A DNA stretch of 64,000 bases from assembly GCF_035083965.1 (NCBI RefSeq), contig NC_089732.1:3487383-3551382 (forward strand). The letters are read 5' to 3'. Positions 24,001 to 34,205 of this stretch are shown here, in pieces. The translations under genes and the position numbers were made by a program. The notes beneath the pieces were generated by a model that saw only the letters and a list, made by a program, of their open reading frames with translations, made no database searches and was not told where the DNA came from. How positions within the stretch are numbered: the first letter of the stretch is position 1; the number at the start of each line of letters is the position of its first letter. Source of the stretch: Branchiostoma lanceolatum. Its lineage: Eukaryota; Chordata; Leptocardii; Amphioxiformes; Branchiostomatidae.

Positions 24001-27000
24001 CAATGATAAAATCCTTGCTTACTGGACATCCTATGAGCTGGAAACGTTCTGATATGAGCTTCCGCAATGTTCAAAGCCTTGCTTACAGACATCCGGGAAG
24101 CTGGAGACGTTGACTATTTGCTTTCTTGACTTGAGAAGCGTCTGGCAACAAAAGGTATCAGTAACACTGCGGCTCAGCTGCCTAATGAAACACACCCGTT
24201 CGATGGTGCGCATTCGTGCGTTATAATTCCTTCCACAAACCCCCCTCCCCCATGCATTACGATTGACCTCTGGTAATGCCATTCCACTGCGATGACCTTG
24301 GATTACAGGCGAGTGTTGAATTGAATCGGTTGTGTCACTCCATCGACATGCACGCTAACTGAAATTGTACGTTCGCAGTCCTTAGGAGAGGACGTTAGGT
24401 CGTGGTCCACTGGTCATTCTGCTTATCGAAAAGAGCTAGGGGAATGTCCCCGGCACAATGAACAAGTACATACTGTATATAGCATCCGTCTTTTCTGTCA
24501 CGACCAGTGGAAGAATAGCTCTTTAGGGGCTATACTGAATCGATATCGCTTTCTCATTTTACACCGATAGCCACCTGTAAAAATGGCCATTCCTATTAAG
24601 CTTCATTTGGCCTTGCTTTAAAAGTGGCCATCAGTCCTGGAAGTGGGCTGAAGAAACAAAACTTACCTTACGGGGCAGCTATTAACCCTTCGTTATGAGA
24701 AAGTGTGGTGATAAGATTTGTACTATACTATACGACTGTCAAATATCCGTGCATATCTTCATCAGGTCGATGATATTCCAGTAGAAAATACGTTTTGGAT
24801 TTGGATCTTGGATTTGGATTTTATTGGAATTGCAACAGTGCAATACACGTAGGACACAGGCAGCTATTGCCGGTGTCGTGACCCACACCCATAATGTACC
24901 CGTTTTTTACACTTGGCTGGAGTGGGGAAAGTCGTGTTAAGTGCCTTTTTCCCAATGGCACACGATCTGAGGTTTCAGGGGATTCGAACCCGGGACCCCT
25001 GGATTCTGAGTCGAAAACCCTGCCGTTGCGCCACAGGACCCCACATCAAACGTTTATTTTCAAACCAAAACTCAAAGAATTCGCCTGGAGTAGTAGAGTC
25101 CATTTAGGCACAAAACAAGATGGCAAAGGAGTTACCAAACATCGCCCAAGTGTTTGAGTTTGAGTTGAAAAGACCCTATTTCCAAGAATGTCAATGATAA
25201 AAGAGGTCTGGGTAAGAAACATATGCAGCGGAACAAAACTGCTTGACAATTACATTTATCAGAGTCAAGCCCCCGAAGAACAGTAAAAGCTACGTTATAA
25301 AAAGACGTTGTATCCATCCCTTTGAGCTTCAGTTTCCTCTAACAGTTGCTTCCGCTGGGGTCTACATTGATGAATACTAAGTATATAGATACTGCTCATG
25401 AAGATGAAAGTGAGTTTAAATCACAATGTCATAATGCATATATGGTTGCAATTAATCTGGTCCCAGTTGGTCCATTACCGAGTAAATATAGATTCTTGAA
25501 AAATTGGTAAGTGCAGCGGGAGTTTATTTTAGGACGGGATATCTGGAGGGAAATTGGTTGCGACGATCACTGGTAAATAATAGTTTCTTAATCAAATCCC
25601 TTGATGACTAATTCTTGAAAACGTTATCAGCCACCGGAATAAGTCATTCAACATCAGGCGTGGAAATCCGTTTATGGTGACGCCTTTATCTATAGATTGA
25701 AGACCTCGACAAGATCAATGTGTGACATGATTGATCGTGTTGTAAAACCTTTAGCTAGAATTGATCAATAGATGTGAAAAAAGCAGCTATAAACCATATG
25801 TTGACAGCCATATGTAGTAAACCATGTCAGCCAAATGATAAACGGCGACGACGCATCACAACATACAGGTCAATTCCAGATCTTACATACCATTATATCA
25901 TCGGGTGGAGCAGTATTATCATCCTTTCAATCATCATCGTAAGATGGATCCGTGACGATATGGGATTATTACGGCTCAAATACCCACCTGGGGCCACTTT
26001 TGCCCATTTGATTAATTGGATGTCATTCTAGCATCTACTGTATATTCAGACAACATTCAGACAATATTCAGACAATATTCAGACAATATTCGGGATTCTA
26101 ACATGCAAAATAACAGTAAAGCCAGTGCTTTTGACATAACGAAGAAGACCATTCCATTAAAACATGAAATTGTTAAAGGAAGTTTTTGATGAAACAGGAA
26201 TTGGAAGTGCTCAAATTTTCGACAACGCTTTTCTTCACAAAAATCGAGTCTTTTTGTCAGAGTCGTAAACGTGTGGGCGACCATTTCGTATGTGTTCAAG
26301 ACTTGGCTTTGTGGTGAGACCCAAGCCCACGTCGTTTCCCCAGGCAATGTTAGCCTATTTGTGCTATCAGGCGGCCTAAATCACAGGTCAATGTGGAATA
26401 TACACCCACTCTGGGGGCATGTTTATCTCATGAAGCTGGGGTCGTGGGGCCGATTTCCAGAATGGATCGTTCTTTACGTCCGTTAAAGCAGCCAAATTCG
26501 TATACTGTAATTCTTGTTTCTTTCACTGTAACTTTATGTTCACTGTTTTCACGGTCACCTCCTTACCTTAAACTTATTATCACCGTGAAAAAAAAACTGT
26601 TGTTACTATTTATAATTCCTTAACACAACAGTTCTGTAAATCATTTGCCACCACCGTGAAGCTAAAATATGTGAAAAAATGTCCATTTTCCTTACACCGT
26701 GAAATTTTGTTACCGTGAAGATCAAGTGACTTACAGTACTGCTGGTCACAACTGATAGTGCGCCTGATGAGGAATATAAAGCAAGGAAGTCAGGAGGTTA
26801 GCTCACTGTCTTTTACCTATAGGGCAGCTTACTTTGCAATTTCGGTATTTTGTATTTGATGCCTATCTTGACTGCCCCTGGTCATGCCGCGCGGTCATTG
26901 TGGTCTTTTATAAGTGGTGCCGTTTGTTAGTATCGTCTGTATCAAACCTGCGGTTTCCATTAGGAAGTAGCTGGAGGAAGAGTTTACTGAGATCCGCTTT

Positions 27001-30000
27001 GAGGTAGCAATCTGTCAGCTGTTCTCCCAGTGGTACAAACATCTCCTACAGACTTATAAAGTTGTGAGTCCTGGTGGTCGTTTGCCAGAAGTCTTTCATG
27101 CACGAACTTAGCCCTTCTGGTGAACATAATGCCATTTGTCAAATAACTGAGCTCTTTCCAGCTACCTTTTCCCAGTTTATTAATGTGCATACCATATCCG
27201 AACACAACGTAAAGGCTACTAAAGCGCTTAACAACAAGCATTTGACCAGACCTCTAGGCCTTCCAATGTTGATTCGACCCGAAGCCTACGTCACTTGACC
27301 TGAGGAGAAGTGTGACGTCATCAGCGGGTCAAAGGCGCCCGGAAGTCGGTATCGGCCACCGTCTCTGTTGAGGGATGCTCGATGGGCAATGATGTAGATT
27401 GCCTCTTTCACTCCTCTTAGCAAGTAATCCTGTTCAGTCGATACCGACTGTGGGGCACCTTTGACCCGTTGCTGACGTCACACGTTTGCTCATGTCAAGT
27501 GACGTCGGCCTCGGGTCAAATCAACTTGAGAAGGACATGGAAGAGGACTGTTCGAAAGTTTGCCCGTAGCCGCGTAGGCGCTTTACTTTGTGTAAAGGAA
27601 CAGCATAAAATCTATCAATATGTGTATTTATCTATTTATAAATCTAATGTTGATTACTGTCACGGATAAACCTACATACGAATACCTTTCCCAGTTGTTG
27701 GCAATCCCCAAATTACCTAAGTTAAATGCATCATACAGACTGACTTAATTGATGAATGCTAGTGTTTTGTTGCTAAATGATTCACGTAGTAAACTCTGCT
27801 GAGGGAGTTCACAAGTTCACCTCCGCAGAAAATCGATCCAGCTTAGGATTTTCTTATCCTTTTAGCCTTGGTGGCTAAGTTGATCAGAGCCGGGCCCCAT
27901 AAAAGGAAACTATTGATCCTTAATACCCGACTCGAAATCAGGACGAATATTCAAAAAGGTCGACAATTTGAATCAAGCTACTCATTTTTTGCTGGAAATA
28001 GCTGCTGTCCTGTCATTAAACTGAGATCTACTGTCCATTTTATTTGTTATAAAGAGCTTTGCACTGGGGACTTTATACTGGGATATAAATGGTCTGTCTG
28101 CATTGTCGTGATAAGTGAAAGAAACATAATTACAGAAAGTTAAAAATGGATTGTTTTATTGGCATAAATCACCTTCCTCCCTCCCCTCTCTCTCTCTCCC
28201 TCTTTCCCTCCCTCTTCCTCCTCTCTGCCTGCCCCATCTCTTTCTCTGTCTAATGTCTTATCCTGTCTGGTTTGTAATTCAAAACGACGATGCTTTCTTA
28301 ATTATCTTGTCTTCTTTGATATCCCAGTGCTGCTATACCATTTGGGGATAGTGATCTCCACATAGTTCTTGAAATATATAGATGGGCGTACAACTTGACG
28401 TTTGATATTTAGTTGAGACGTACCATGCCAAACACACTAAACAATAAGGACAGTTCTGAAATACTGCTACCTAAATCACCAGTCCGAGGTGCAAGTGGCA
28501 TTTTCTTTCAATTTCATGCATTTCAATAATTCAGACACTGTGGCGGCGACAGGGTTATGTTTTACGTCAATCTCAGAAGTAGAATGTCCTACATCTGACC
28601 TAGACGAAGATCGATTTTTTTATCAGTTCAAATTCTCCGCATCTCAAATGATATACATGACTACAGTGTATGCATCGAATAGATCCATGTGTCCATATGC
28701 AGGGTTTGGCTGGGTGCCTTTTGGCTGGGTGCCTACTATTGTAATTGCCAATACTTCATCAATGACCTTACCAAAGGAAAACGCATAAAAATTACCACAG
28801 GCCCTGACCATTCTGAAGTTTTGATAACTGATATTAAACTTTCTAGTCTGTAATAGGTCCAGCCGGAGTAGATGCACTGATATATGTGATTTGCAGGGCA
28901 AATAAAACGGTTGCAATCAGCAGTCACGTTTGGAAACGCATACAATCGTAACAATTGGCCATGTATTGAAGCCTGAAACATAGCCGTGCAAATTGCAGGC
29001 AATGAATGGGGTGGACCACATGGGACTCTATAATGGCGATTTTGACAATTTGCCAAGTCCACCTCCATGGCTGTTAGCTAACTGTAATGTGGTACACATA
29101 AAGATCGACTATGAATATCAAAGGAGGTGACTTTATAGTTATTCTAAGGGCAGTTCTTTTAGTTGAACACTATTTACTGTAGAACTGAGAGATACTACTC
29201 AAGAACAAATTCCTCTTGTGATTCGACTTGCCTACTTGTGCTTGATACATTGTGCTCTATACTAAAGTATCTGGCTGAAACATTGGAAAGCACGCTTTGT
29301 ACGAAACATCTCGATATATTTTGTATAAAGTCACAAGCTTTATGTTTTGAATCTGTTGAATCAGATATTGGCCTTTAAGTTAGCATGCTTCAAATCCTTT
29401 AAGTACGTGAAGAATTTCATTCATGGGTCATCTTCACAGTAATTAGTGTAACAGTTGCAATGTAGAATTATACTTCATCTGTAATCGCGAGGCATTTGGC
29501 TGCAATGTGGGAGGAGCTGCACGAACTTTTAAAACCTGATTAAACCATGTTATTTATAAATCTAGTTTTGACTATCCCCTGAAAGCACATCAATGCATGG
29601 GTCTTGTGACAGAATTACAGCGGTTGATTCGTGCTGAAAAGACAGAGTCCATTAAACCTGTCAAAACGTTGAAGAACGGTAACCGTATACATTGACGTAC
29701 TGCTGTAGAAGAGGCTGTCAGACTCCATAGAGTACTTTAATGGGGTTTCTACGGTCAATTTGACTTCCGTATCTCATTGACAGTTTGTAAGGCAAGCTTG
29801 TGTAGGGATGATGTTCCTCATGTCCGGATGTGTCTATCAATGTCTGTTTGTAGTCAGTAAACCCGGCGGCAATATTAATGCATCAACTTGTTTAGTGCTT
29901 CAAATTGAAAGAGTGGGGTACAGGGTTAGATAGATGATTTGTCTATTATTGGGTATGCCGAATACTATCTCTTCGCAGCCAGAGGCTGAATTGCGAGGAG

Positions 30001-31766
30001 CGCACAATTGGCGGGGCTGAATCGCGAGGGTCCGGAGCAACTGCCATTCGGCGCTCAGGTGACCTCAATACGACAATTGCCCGATGTGCGGCCATAGGAC
30101 TGTAGGTTTTGAACCACTCGCACTAGGAAGGACCCCTACTCTTTTCGATAGGTGCGGTGGGTTCTTTAACGCGCTAGAGGCTACACGCTGCTTACCAACT
30201 ACCTTTCTAGTACTTGGTGACGTGGTCTTTCTCTAAGACAAGAAAGGGAAAGTATTCATCTAACGCATCTTACGTTGCAACAACTTGACTTCGCAGATGT
30301 AGACCAGTGATTAGTCACTAAACATGGAGTATTATATAGAGCTGTATAGTGTATCTTTACTCTGTGGCTATTGTTAATTATATAGCGCGTCATAGAAACA
30401 TATTTCATTCAACAATGACCAGGTTTTAAGGTAGTAAGGTAACATTAGCATCTCGGCCCTGTTGTCAAAAACAGAATACCTTGTGATAGTAGCACAAACT
30501 TTGTCTGTTTTTTTAAAAGTGACTACTTGCCAGAGATTTACAATTCGATTAAAAGCTGCACGTCTAATACGCAGATACGTGGTCATTCTCGAAGACGAAA
30601 GAAGACGAAATCGGCATGCTGTCTCTTACCTTCTTCACAACACATCGATCTTTAGTTGCAAAACTTTGAAGCTTTGCAGCTAGCTTTGAACCATTGATTA
30701 TTCACTGATCTAGAGTAACGTTTCTATATAGAGAACTTTATCCTCTATTTTCTTTTACTCAGTGGCTATCGTTCACCATGACATGTTTAATACAGTAAGC
30801 GGTGTTTCTGTAATCTGTATCTGTATAGCCGGCCCTCCGGTGTAACACACTATAGCTAGCTTCGCAGGCACGCGACCAGGTAGCAGCTGGTTATGTTACA
30901 CTGGACGGCCTGTCACACTTAGTCTTTGCACATCTGACTGCAAGCATTATTCAAAGCTATCAAGTGAGGATGCCCTAGCCTCTACCAGGCTCCGCGGATC
31001 GCTGGAAAAATAGTAAAAATTGGCCAAAGACGCCTATTGTCCCTCTCCGTAGCCGACTCCTTTAGCATGCTATTCACTCTATTTGGCCAACTTCTCCTAA
31101 CTTCTACTATTTCTACCAGTGATCCATAGAGCCTGGTTGTAGCTAAGGATGCCACTACAGTATGTGAAAACTCACCCGTAGCCCGAATCAGTGATGTGAG
31201 AAGGAAACCTTTGTCTGCCAATTAGTCATTGATCTATACTATATATAGAGCTTTATCGTATATTCTTTATCAGTCTGTGGCTATCATTTGCTACGACATG
31301 TCTGATCCAATAAGAGGTGTATCTGTATCTGTATAGCCGGCCCTGTATAACGGCCCTTCAGTGTAACACATCAGCTTTGCATGCACGCGGCGCGCTAGCA
31401 GTTAATTATATTGCACTGAACGGCCTGTCACACCAAGTCACTTAAACTATATAGTGAGGGTGCTCCCACTATATTATTGGGAAACCTTACCTGTAGCCCG
31501 ACTGATGTGAGCAGGAAGACGGTGTCTGCCGCCGCCAGGGAGGCCAGGTACATGCTGAAGGGCGCCTTCCTCAGCCGGGGGCTGAACATCACCGCCACCG
31601 ATAACACGTTCCCGGGGATGCCGATGGACAGGATCACGTAGGTCATGATGTCGTAGAACAGCTTGAAGCTTGCCTGCTTCGCTGCGAGTTCCGGGTTAAC
31701 GGGAGGCCCTGCATCGTTGGTGTCGTTGGAGAAAGTAGTCTTGTTGAACAGAAAGTGACCATCCAT
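12623..31766 (-). CDS. Class A GPCR, peptide-receptor type (gene 2, six coding exons)
   Basis: Paralogue of the receptor at 4819-8769. Coding exons in transcript order: 31766-31491, 18691-18509, 14907-14707, 13870-13808, 13407-13276 and 12973-12623; total 401 residues, all junctions phase 0. N-terminal sequons NKT and NDT; TM1 IPGNVLSVAVM; TM2 LAAADTVFLL; TM3 ends ERYIAVCHPM; ECL2 Cys in NMCEF; TM6 FFVLTVPQSV; TM7 NFAINFILYSLTG; palmitoylation-type Cys pair in LCRC; Ser/Arg-rich tail. The first intron is about 12.8 kb and packed with repeats. It lacks gene 1's intron in TM1 and has two extra introns around TM6. A seven-pass receptor with likely peptide ligand; the ligand is not inferable. Confidence 0.9.
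13276..13407 (-). CDS. GPCR gene 2, exon 5 (TM6)
   Basis: 132 bp, 44 codons, between acceptor tttcag| and donor AAGCAG|gtcatt. Codes for ITIVLFTVSTTFFVLTVPQS and the third extracellular loop. Confidence 0.92.
13640..13720 (-). repeat. tRNA-Ala-like sequence (degenerate; SINE head or tRNA relic)
   Basis: On the minus strand TGGCCTAGTCGGTAGAGTG resembles an A box and D-arm, followed by an anticodon-arm-like GCCTTGCACAC (anticodon UGC) and a poor T-arm (GAGTTCTTTG where GTTCGA is expected). It lies in an intron of GPCR gene 2. The defective T-loop argues against a working tRNA gene. Confidence 0.5.
13808..13870 (-). CDS. GPCR gene 2, exon 4 (ICL3 micro-exon)
   Basis: 63 bp, 21 codons (KKQDRRSLSV...EKRQQQ), between acceptor ttttcag| and donor CAGCAG|gttgga. 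It aligns with the start of gene 1 exon 5 (TQKNRQSLSK...EKRQNQ). Confidence 0.88.
13844..14160 (-). repeat. Local duplication containing a decoy copy of GPCR gene 2 exon 4 start
   Basis: Sequence 13850-14005 (exon 4 start, acceptor and upstream intron) is repeated in diverged form at 14024-14160. The upstream copy keeps the acceptor tattcag| at 14042 and codes for KKHSLSF, close to the true KKQDRRSLS, but has no GT donor at the matching place. Confidence 0.6.
14307..14519. mobile_element. MITE with TACTGTAAA-type terminal inverted repeats
   Basis: 213 bp. Ends are tactgtaaaagcagaaatat and atttctgcatttacagta, near-perfect inverted repeats of about 24 bp, with internal inverted ccgcgaa / ttcgcgg blocks. 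Both ends can be read as TA-CTG...CAG-TA, consistent with a TA target duplication as in Tc1/mariner-related elements. No coding capacity. Confidence 0.85.
14707..14907 (-). CDS. GPCR gene 2, exon 3 (TM4, ECL2, TM5)
   Basis: 201 bp between acceptor ctttag| and donor TTTCGG|gtaggc; codes for VLLGLAVVICSVSCLEFW to the end of TM5 (LNTIIATTVFR). Confidence 0.92.
15118..15152 (+). repeat. Shared MITE core module, copy at 15118
   Basis: Phrase cgctttgtgtgttctgttgt followed by cttttaagtc. The same core (consensus acgctttgtgtgttttgttg then tctttttag) occurs inside several otherwise different elements of this window. Confidence 0.6.
15240..15430. repeat. Direct repeat, copy 1 of 2 (about 190 bp)
   Basis: Shares attctatcctttgatgactt and flanking sequence with 15699-15891; about 460 bp apart, same orientation, in intron 2 of GPCR gene 2. 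Confidence 0.75.
15699..15891. repeat. Direct repeat, copy 2 of 2 (about 190 bp)
   Basis: Second copy of the repeat at 15240-15430, with scattered substitutions and small indels. Confidence 0.75.
16136..16371. repeat. Dispersed repeat X, copy 2 (inverted)
   Basis: Reverse complement of the repeat at 5888-6113, sharing gtcgcaagagcga, cttctgacccgaggtc and ccagaaggtttatct. It lies in intron 2 of GPCR gene 2. Confidence 0.75.
16550..16727. mobile_element. MITE with CGAGT..GCATGCG terminal repeats, copy 1
   Basis: 178 bp. Ends actccgagtgcaaatgcgc and gcacatgcgtacttggaat are imperfect inverted repeats. The whole element matches 47564-47747, where the ends are cleaner. Internal sequence acaaaacacgtctgg and gtcgagacgaga is shared. 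Confidence 0.8.
17125..17905. repeat. Diverged tandem repeat, three to four copies
   Basis: A unit of about 170 bp recurs from 17145, 17325 and 17495, with a partial copy near 17800: gcagtcagttccagtttatt, agatatccatcaa, gaatctcttcc and cacataaagaa phrases repeat in the same order. In intron 2 of GPCR gene 2; no coding content. Confidence 0.7.
18011..18070. repeat. CA microsatellite
   Basis: About 60 bp of (ca)n with two cg interruptions near the end, about 440 bp from exon 2 of GPCR gene 2. Confidence 0.98.
18509..18691 (-). CDS. GPCR gene 2, exon 2 (TM3, ERY motif)
   Basis: 183 bp between acceptor tttacag| and donor AAGAGG|gtgcgt, coding for IFHDHELIHASDVYCKLTKF through ERYIAVCHPM to TKR. 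It is isolated in a repeat-rich region, 3.6 kb from exon 3 and 12.8 kb from exon 1. Confidence 0.92.
18785..19040 (-). mobile_element. tRNA-derived SINE, degenerate copy
   Basis: On the minus strand, head with A-box-like tggtgtaacagcagg (19024-19010) and B-box-like GGTTCGAACTC (18978-18968), then a body shared with 34083-34200 (ggagagggttgggctccgac, tggaag). Lies in intron 1 of GPCR gene 2. Confidence 0.7.
19041..20860. other. Intron 1 of GPCR gene 2, no further gene seen
   Basis: Only a small hairpin (atccttaat / attaaggat near 19620-19645) stands out. Short ORFs here have no recognisable motif. Confidence 0.4.
20861..20985. mobile_element. Foldback element, family Y, copy 2
   Basis: 125 bp with terminal arms gttttactgtaatttccaac and the reverse complement at the right end (cattacagttaaaac), and inner arms attggactta / tagtccaat. 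Related to 9800-9914. Confidence 0.75.
21200..21990. repeat. Tandem array of about 225-bp units, four copies
   Basis: Each unit carries gtttcaagggtcaggcgacg followed by cattcaagtaaggggcgacc; copies start near 21211, 21430, 21659 and 21890. Two units also hold the shared core (acgttttgtatgttttactg, tctttttagccg). The unit is a close relative of the CACTGGACC-type MITEs at 39767, 41495 and 43076. Confidence 0.85.
22100..23279. other. Intron 1 of GPCR gene 2, no feature seen
   Basis: No gene, RNA or repeat structure that I can support. Confidence 0.4.
23280..23640. repeat. Tandem duplication, two copies of about 183 bp
   Basis: Copies begin at 23280 and 23464 with tgagataggatctgcagat and continue through cttcgtaattcgatggcaaa. 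The second copy carries about 31 extra bases (near 23551-23581) that include the palindrome ggacattatataatgtcc. Confidence 0.85.
23830..24135. repeat. Degenerate short tandem repeat (about 75 bp, four copies)
   Basis: Recurrent tatgagctggagNc, ttctgatatNagcttcc, tttacttga and ccttgcttacNNgacatcc in constant order. Confidence 0.7.
24795..25042 (-). mobile_element. tRNA-derived SINE
   Basis: The minus-strand head has a good A box TGGCGCAACGG (25033-25023) and B box GGTTCGAATCC (24990-24980) within a tRNA-like fold, followed by a body with CACTCCAGCCAAG. It is the best-preserved head of this SINE family in the window. No intact acceptor stem was found, so this is a SINE and not a tRNA gene. Confidence 0.8.
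26045..26093. repeat. Short tandem repeat attcagacaat (four copies)
   Basis: The phrase attcagacaa[c/t] is repeated about every 14 bp. Confidence 0.85.
26503..26738. mobile_element. MITE, TACTGTAA family
   Basis: 236 bp from tactgtaattcttgtttc to gatcaagtgacttacagta; the ends are imperfect inverted repeats, and internal caccgtgaa / ttcacggt blocks are also inverted. Related in ends and design to 14307-14519 and 37136-37327. In intron 1 of GPCR gene 2. Confidence 0.8.
27269..27524. mobile_element. Large foldback element with arms of about 83 bp
   Basis: Left arm 27269-27351 (ttgattcgacccgaagcc, gtcacttgac, tgacgtcatcagcgggtcaa) is the reverse complement, with small gaps, of right arm 27442-27524 (ttgacccgttgctgacgtca, ggcctcgggtcaaatcaa). 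The unique centre is about 90 bp. It lies in intron 1 of GPCR gene 2, so the pre-mRNA could fold here. Confidence 0.88.
28172..28252. repeat. CT-rich simple sequence
   Basis: Polypyrimidine run of ccctcc, ctctct and cttcct blocks on the plus strand (polypurine on the transcribed-gene strand), intron 1 of GPCR gene 2. Confidence 0.9.
28380..30720. other. Intron 1 of GPCR gene 2, no gene seen
   Basis: Includes a GC-richer stretch (30000-30180) that resembles old interspersed repeat sequence, but I cannot define its ends. No exon fits the receptor's reading frame here. Confidence 0.35.
30722..30925. repeat. Direct repeat Z, copy 1
   Basis: Shares ctgtatctgtatagccggcc, gtgtaacaca, gcacgcg and ggcctgtcacac with 31236-31440, same orientation and about 515 bp apart. 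Confidence 0.75.
31236..31440. repeat. Direct repeat Z, copy 2, close to exon 1 of GPCR gene 2
   Basis: Second copy of the repeat at 30722-30925. It ends about 50 bp from the exon 1 donor of GPCR gene 2. Confidence 0.75.
31491..31766 (-). CDS. GPCR gene 2, exon 1 (N-terminus, TM1, TM2)
   Basis: 92 codons from the ATG of MDGHFLFNK to donor CTACAG|gtaagg. It contains TM1 and TM2 without interruption, whereas gene 1 is split inside TM1. Confidence 0.92.
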
Positions 31767-33264
31767 GATGTGTTAGTCTTCGAGGTCCTTTGTGTTGTTC
31801 AAGGCTACTCTTTGCTCACTGTTGAAGCCTCCGACGTACTTAGAAAACGCCTTGTGGTGGTTGAAAGCCCTTAGTTTGTATGTGCGGGGCTGTTATCATA
31901 GTCTGAGATGTCGTCAGCGGTTCATTGCCATCTCCACTGCAGTGCAGAAGTCGTCCTCGTAAGCGGAAGCGTGTCTTGCCAATGATAAGAGCTCTTGGGT
32001 AGTGTGTGTATGGTTGTTATCGGCCCCAGATGTCCACAACTAACGCGTACGTGGCTGCTTATCGGTGCTCTTCACTGCAATGTGGAGCTGTGTCCGCGTG
32101 CACGTTGAGAGCTTTCCGCTTGGTACTTAAGGTGAGTGTGTCTGCCTGCAGCCAACAGCTGCACGTACTGTGTACCCGAATTTACCTGAATTGCAGATAC
32201 TACCGTCTCTACAATAAGGAGCCGGTAGGTGGACGACCCTTTGTGGCTCCTATGTCCATGGTTTCCCTGATGCAGTGGTCTATGCAATTCCTGAATCCAA
32301 TAATTGTTGTCTGATCCACAACCTTTGACGGTGGACTATTCCAAGCCTGCACGTACAGTGTGCCTCAGCTGCGGCAAAACTTATATCTGGAACCCTTCAG
32401 CTCTATGAAATATATGGCGCAATTTTACCCGAACACCGGTGCCCACTATAAAAGTCGTTAACTCGTCAGAGATTCCTCACGGCAGTGACCAGCAGTGCAG
32501 GCAATGTGACGTGGTTACGCCTGGTGAAGTCTGCGGTCTGGAGACGAGTGTTTACCGTCGTTTGACACCCCGAAGAGCCCTTTAAATCACCTTGCCACGT
32601 GACGTCACTGGTGGAATGCTGAACGCGGTCTGAATTCGAACCTACACGCCCCCTGTCCTGTTGAATTGCAAAACTGCGGAGAACGCGCAACAAGGTCATA
32701 TTGTGAGGGAGGAAATTGGACACTGGGGACTAGGACCTGTCATTATATTTCACATGCCTAAGGCCCAGAAATAACAGTTAGTATTTCCGGTTACGGTTCT
32801 ATAAAAATCAGGGTCAGTAGGTTTGACTTCTCTTTTTCTCAATCTTCTAGATTTGGACCGAAGTCAAATACAGTTTAACAATATAAAAACGCATCAGGGC
32901 ACTGGCATATTTTCAACACTGTATTTTAAGTATACAGATACACATTTTACACGCAGAAGTATATGAATAAACTGAACAAGGAAGTGTTTTGTTTATTACA
33001 AAATCTCACATCAACTGTTAAACGTCTTTAAACGGTGTAGAATATTGAAATTCTGTTTTGAATTTTCACCATCATCTTGTCGTGAGAGTATCATGGATGA
33101 CAATTACCCTCCTACTCCAGTCCTCCCTGTCCTCCATTGCTTTTGGCAGTTTTTTTTTCAAATTGCAGCCTGCATTTTATCACTCAGATTTCAGATCGAA
33201 AATTTGAAGTTTTATTATGATTGCTTCAGAGCTATTCATATGAATGCATGTAATTTTTTTTTCC
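31767..33264. other. Upstream region of GPCR gene 2
   Basis: The first kilobase is relatively GC-rich and probably includes the promoter and 5' UTR of the receptor gene (minus strand). I see no convincing TATA box. No other coding gene can be supported. Confidence 0.35.
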
Positions 33265-33620
33265 AATACAATGTTTGATATTCATATAATGATTTCTCAT
33301 AACATTGGCTTAGTACAGTAGAAAAATTGTACCCATGTGACTTCAAATGCAACTTGACTTTGACCTGACTAACAAGGCAATAGCTGCAAGTCGAGCTGTA
33401 TCTGATATAGAATGCTTTCCTGGGAAACATGAACGTATTCCAATGCAATGTTCGATATTCATACAATGATCCCTCATAACATTGGCTTAGTGCAGTAGAA
33501 TAATTATACCCAAGTGACTTCAAATGCAACTTGACTTTGACTCGACTTACAAGACACTAGCCGCAAGTCGAGCTGCAGCTACTTTCAAGTCATAGAATTC
33601 TATCCTGGGAAACATGAACG
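33265..33620. repeat. Tandem duplication, two copies of about 180 bp
   Basis: Units at about 33268 and 33448 share tctcataacattggcttagt, gtgacttcaaatgcaacttg and cctgggaaacatgaacgt. Confidence 0.85.
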
Positions 33621-34010
33621 TGTTCCCGCACTGGTCATTGTACATATTTCGCCCTCCGTTGAACCGGATAATTACCTGTCGTCCGGCTTAGATGTAGACC
33701 GGGCCGGTCTTTCGGGCCTGACATTGATTGTATTGAAATGACTTCATTCGCGGGTTTGCGAAGGTACGTCAGCCTTTTTTCGGAGAGATGGTGAAGTACA
33801 AATGGTCTCCTCTCTTTTACTGCCAAGCCCAATGGCAATTGGATTATCGGCAGTCTGCGCATACAGAAGACTGTACAAAACGAGTGACCGATACAAATAA
33901 ACAAGGGAAAATAAAGGAAAGGGCACTAATTAACATATTCTATAGGTAACTGATTCTGTGTGTGTAAAAGACAAGACAAGTGTATTTAGTGGGTTAGTAA
34001 TATTTACATA

Positions 34011-34011
34011 T

Positions 34012-34065
<54 letters not shown>

Positions 34066-34080
34066 GTAGATAGATAGATA
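34011..34080. repeat. GATA microsatellite
   Basis: About 70 bp of (gata)n with one gtaga interruption. Confidence 0.98.
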
Positions 34081-34082
34081 TC

Positions 34083-34205
34083 CACTGCACATGGTATTGG
34101 AAGGCAGAGCCCAACCTTCTCTTTCCACCGCCTTGAACCTGAACCAGCCGAGGTCAGGTCCCTATTTTTACTCCTGGTTGGAGTGGAAAAAGTCATTAAG
34201 GACAC
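34083..34205. mobile_element. SINE body fragment (headless)
   Basis: Matches the body of the SINE at 18785-19040 (tattggaaggcagagcccaa, ttccaccgcctt, gaggtcagg) and the ggttggagtgg phrase of 24795-25042. No A or B box remains. Confidence 0.6.

Noticed and set aside
24980..25042. Possible functional tRNA gene
   Set aside because: Good A and B boxes but no paired acceptor stem, and the sequence continues into a SINE body shared with other copies.
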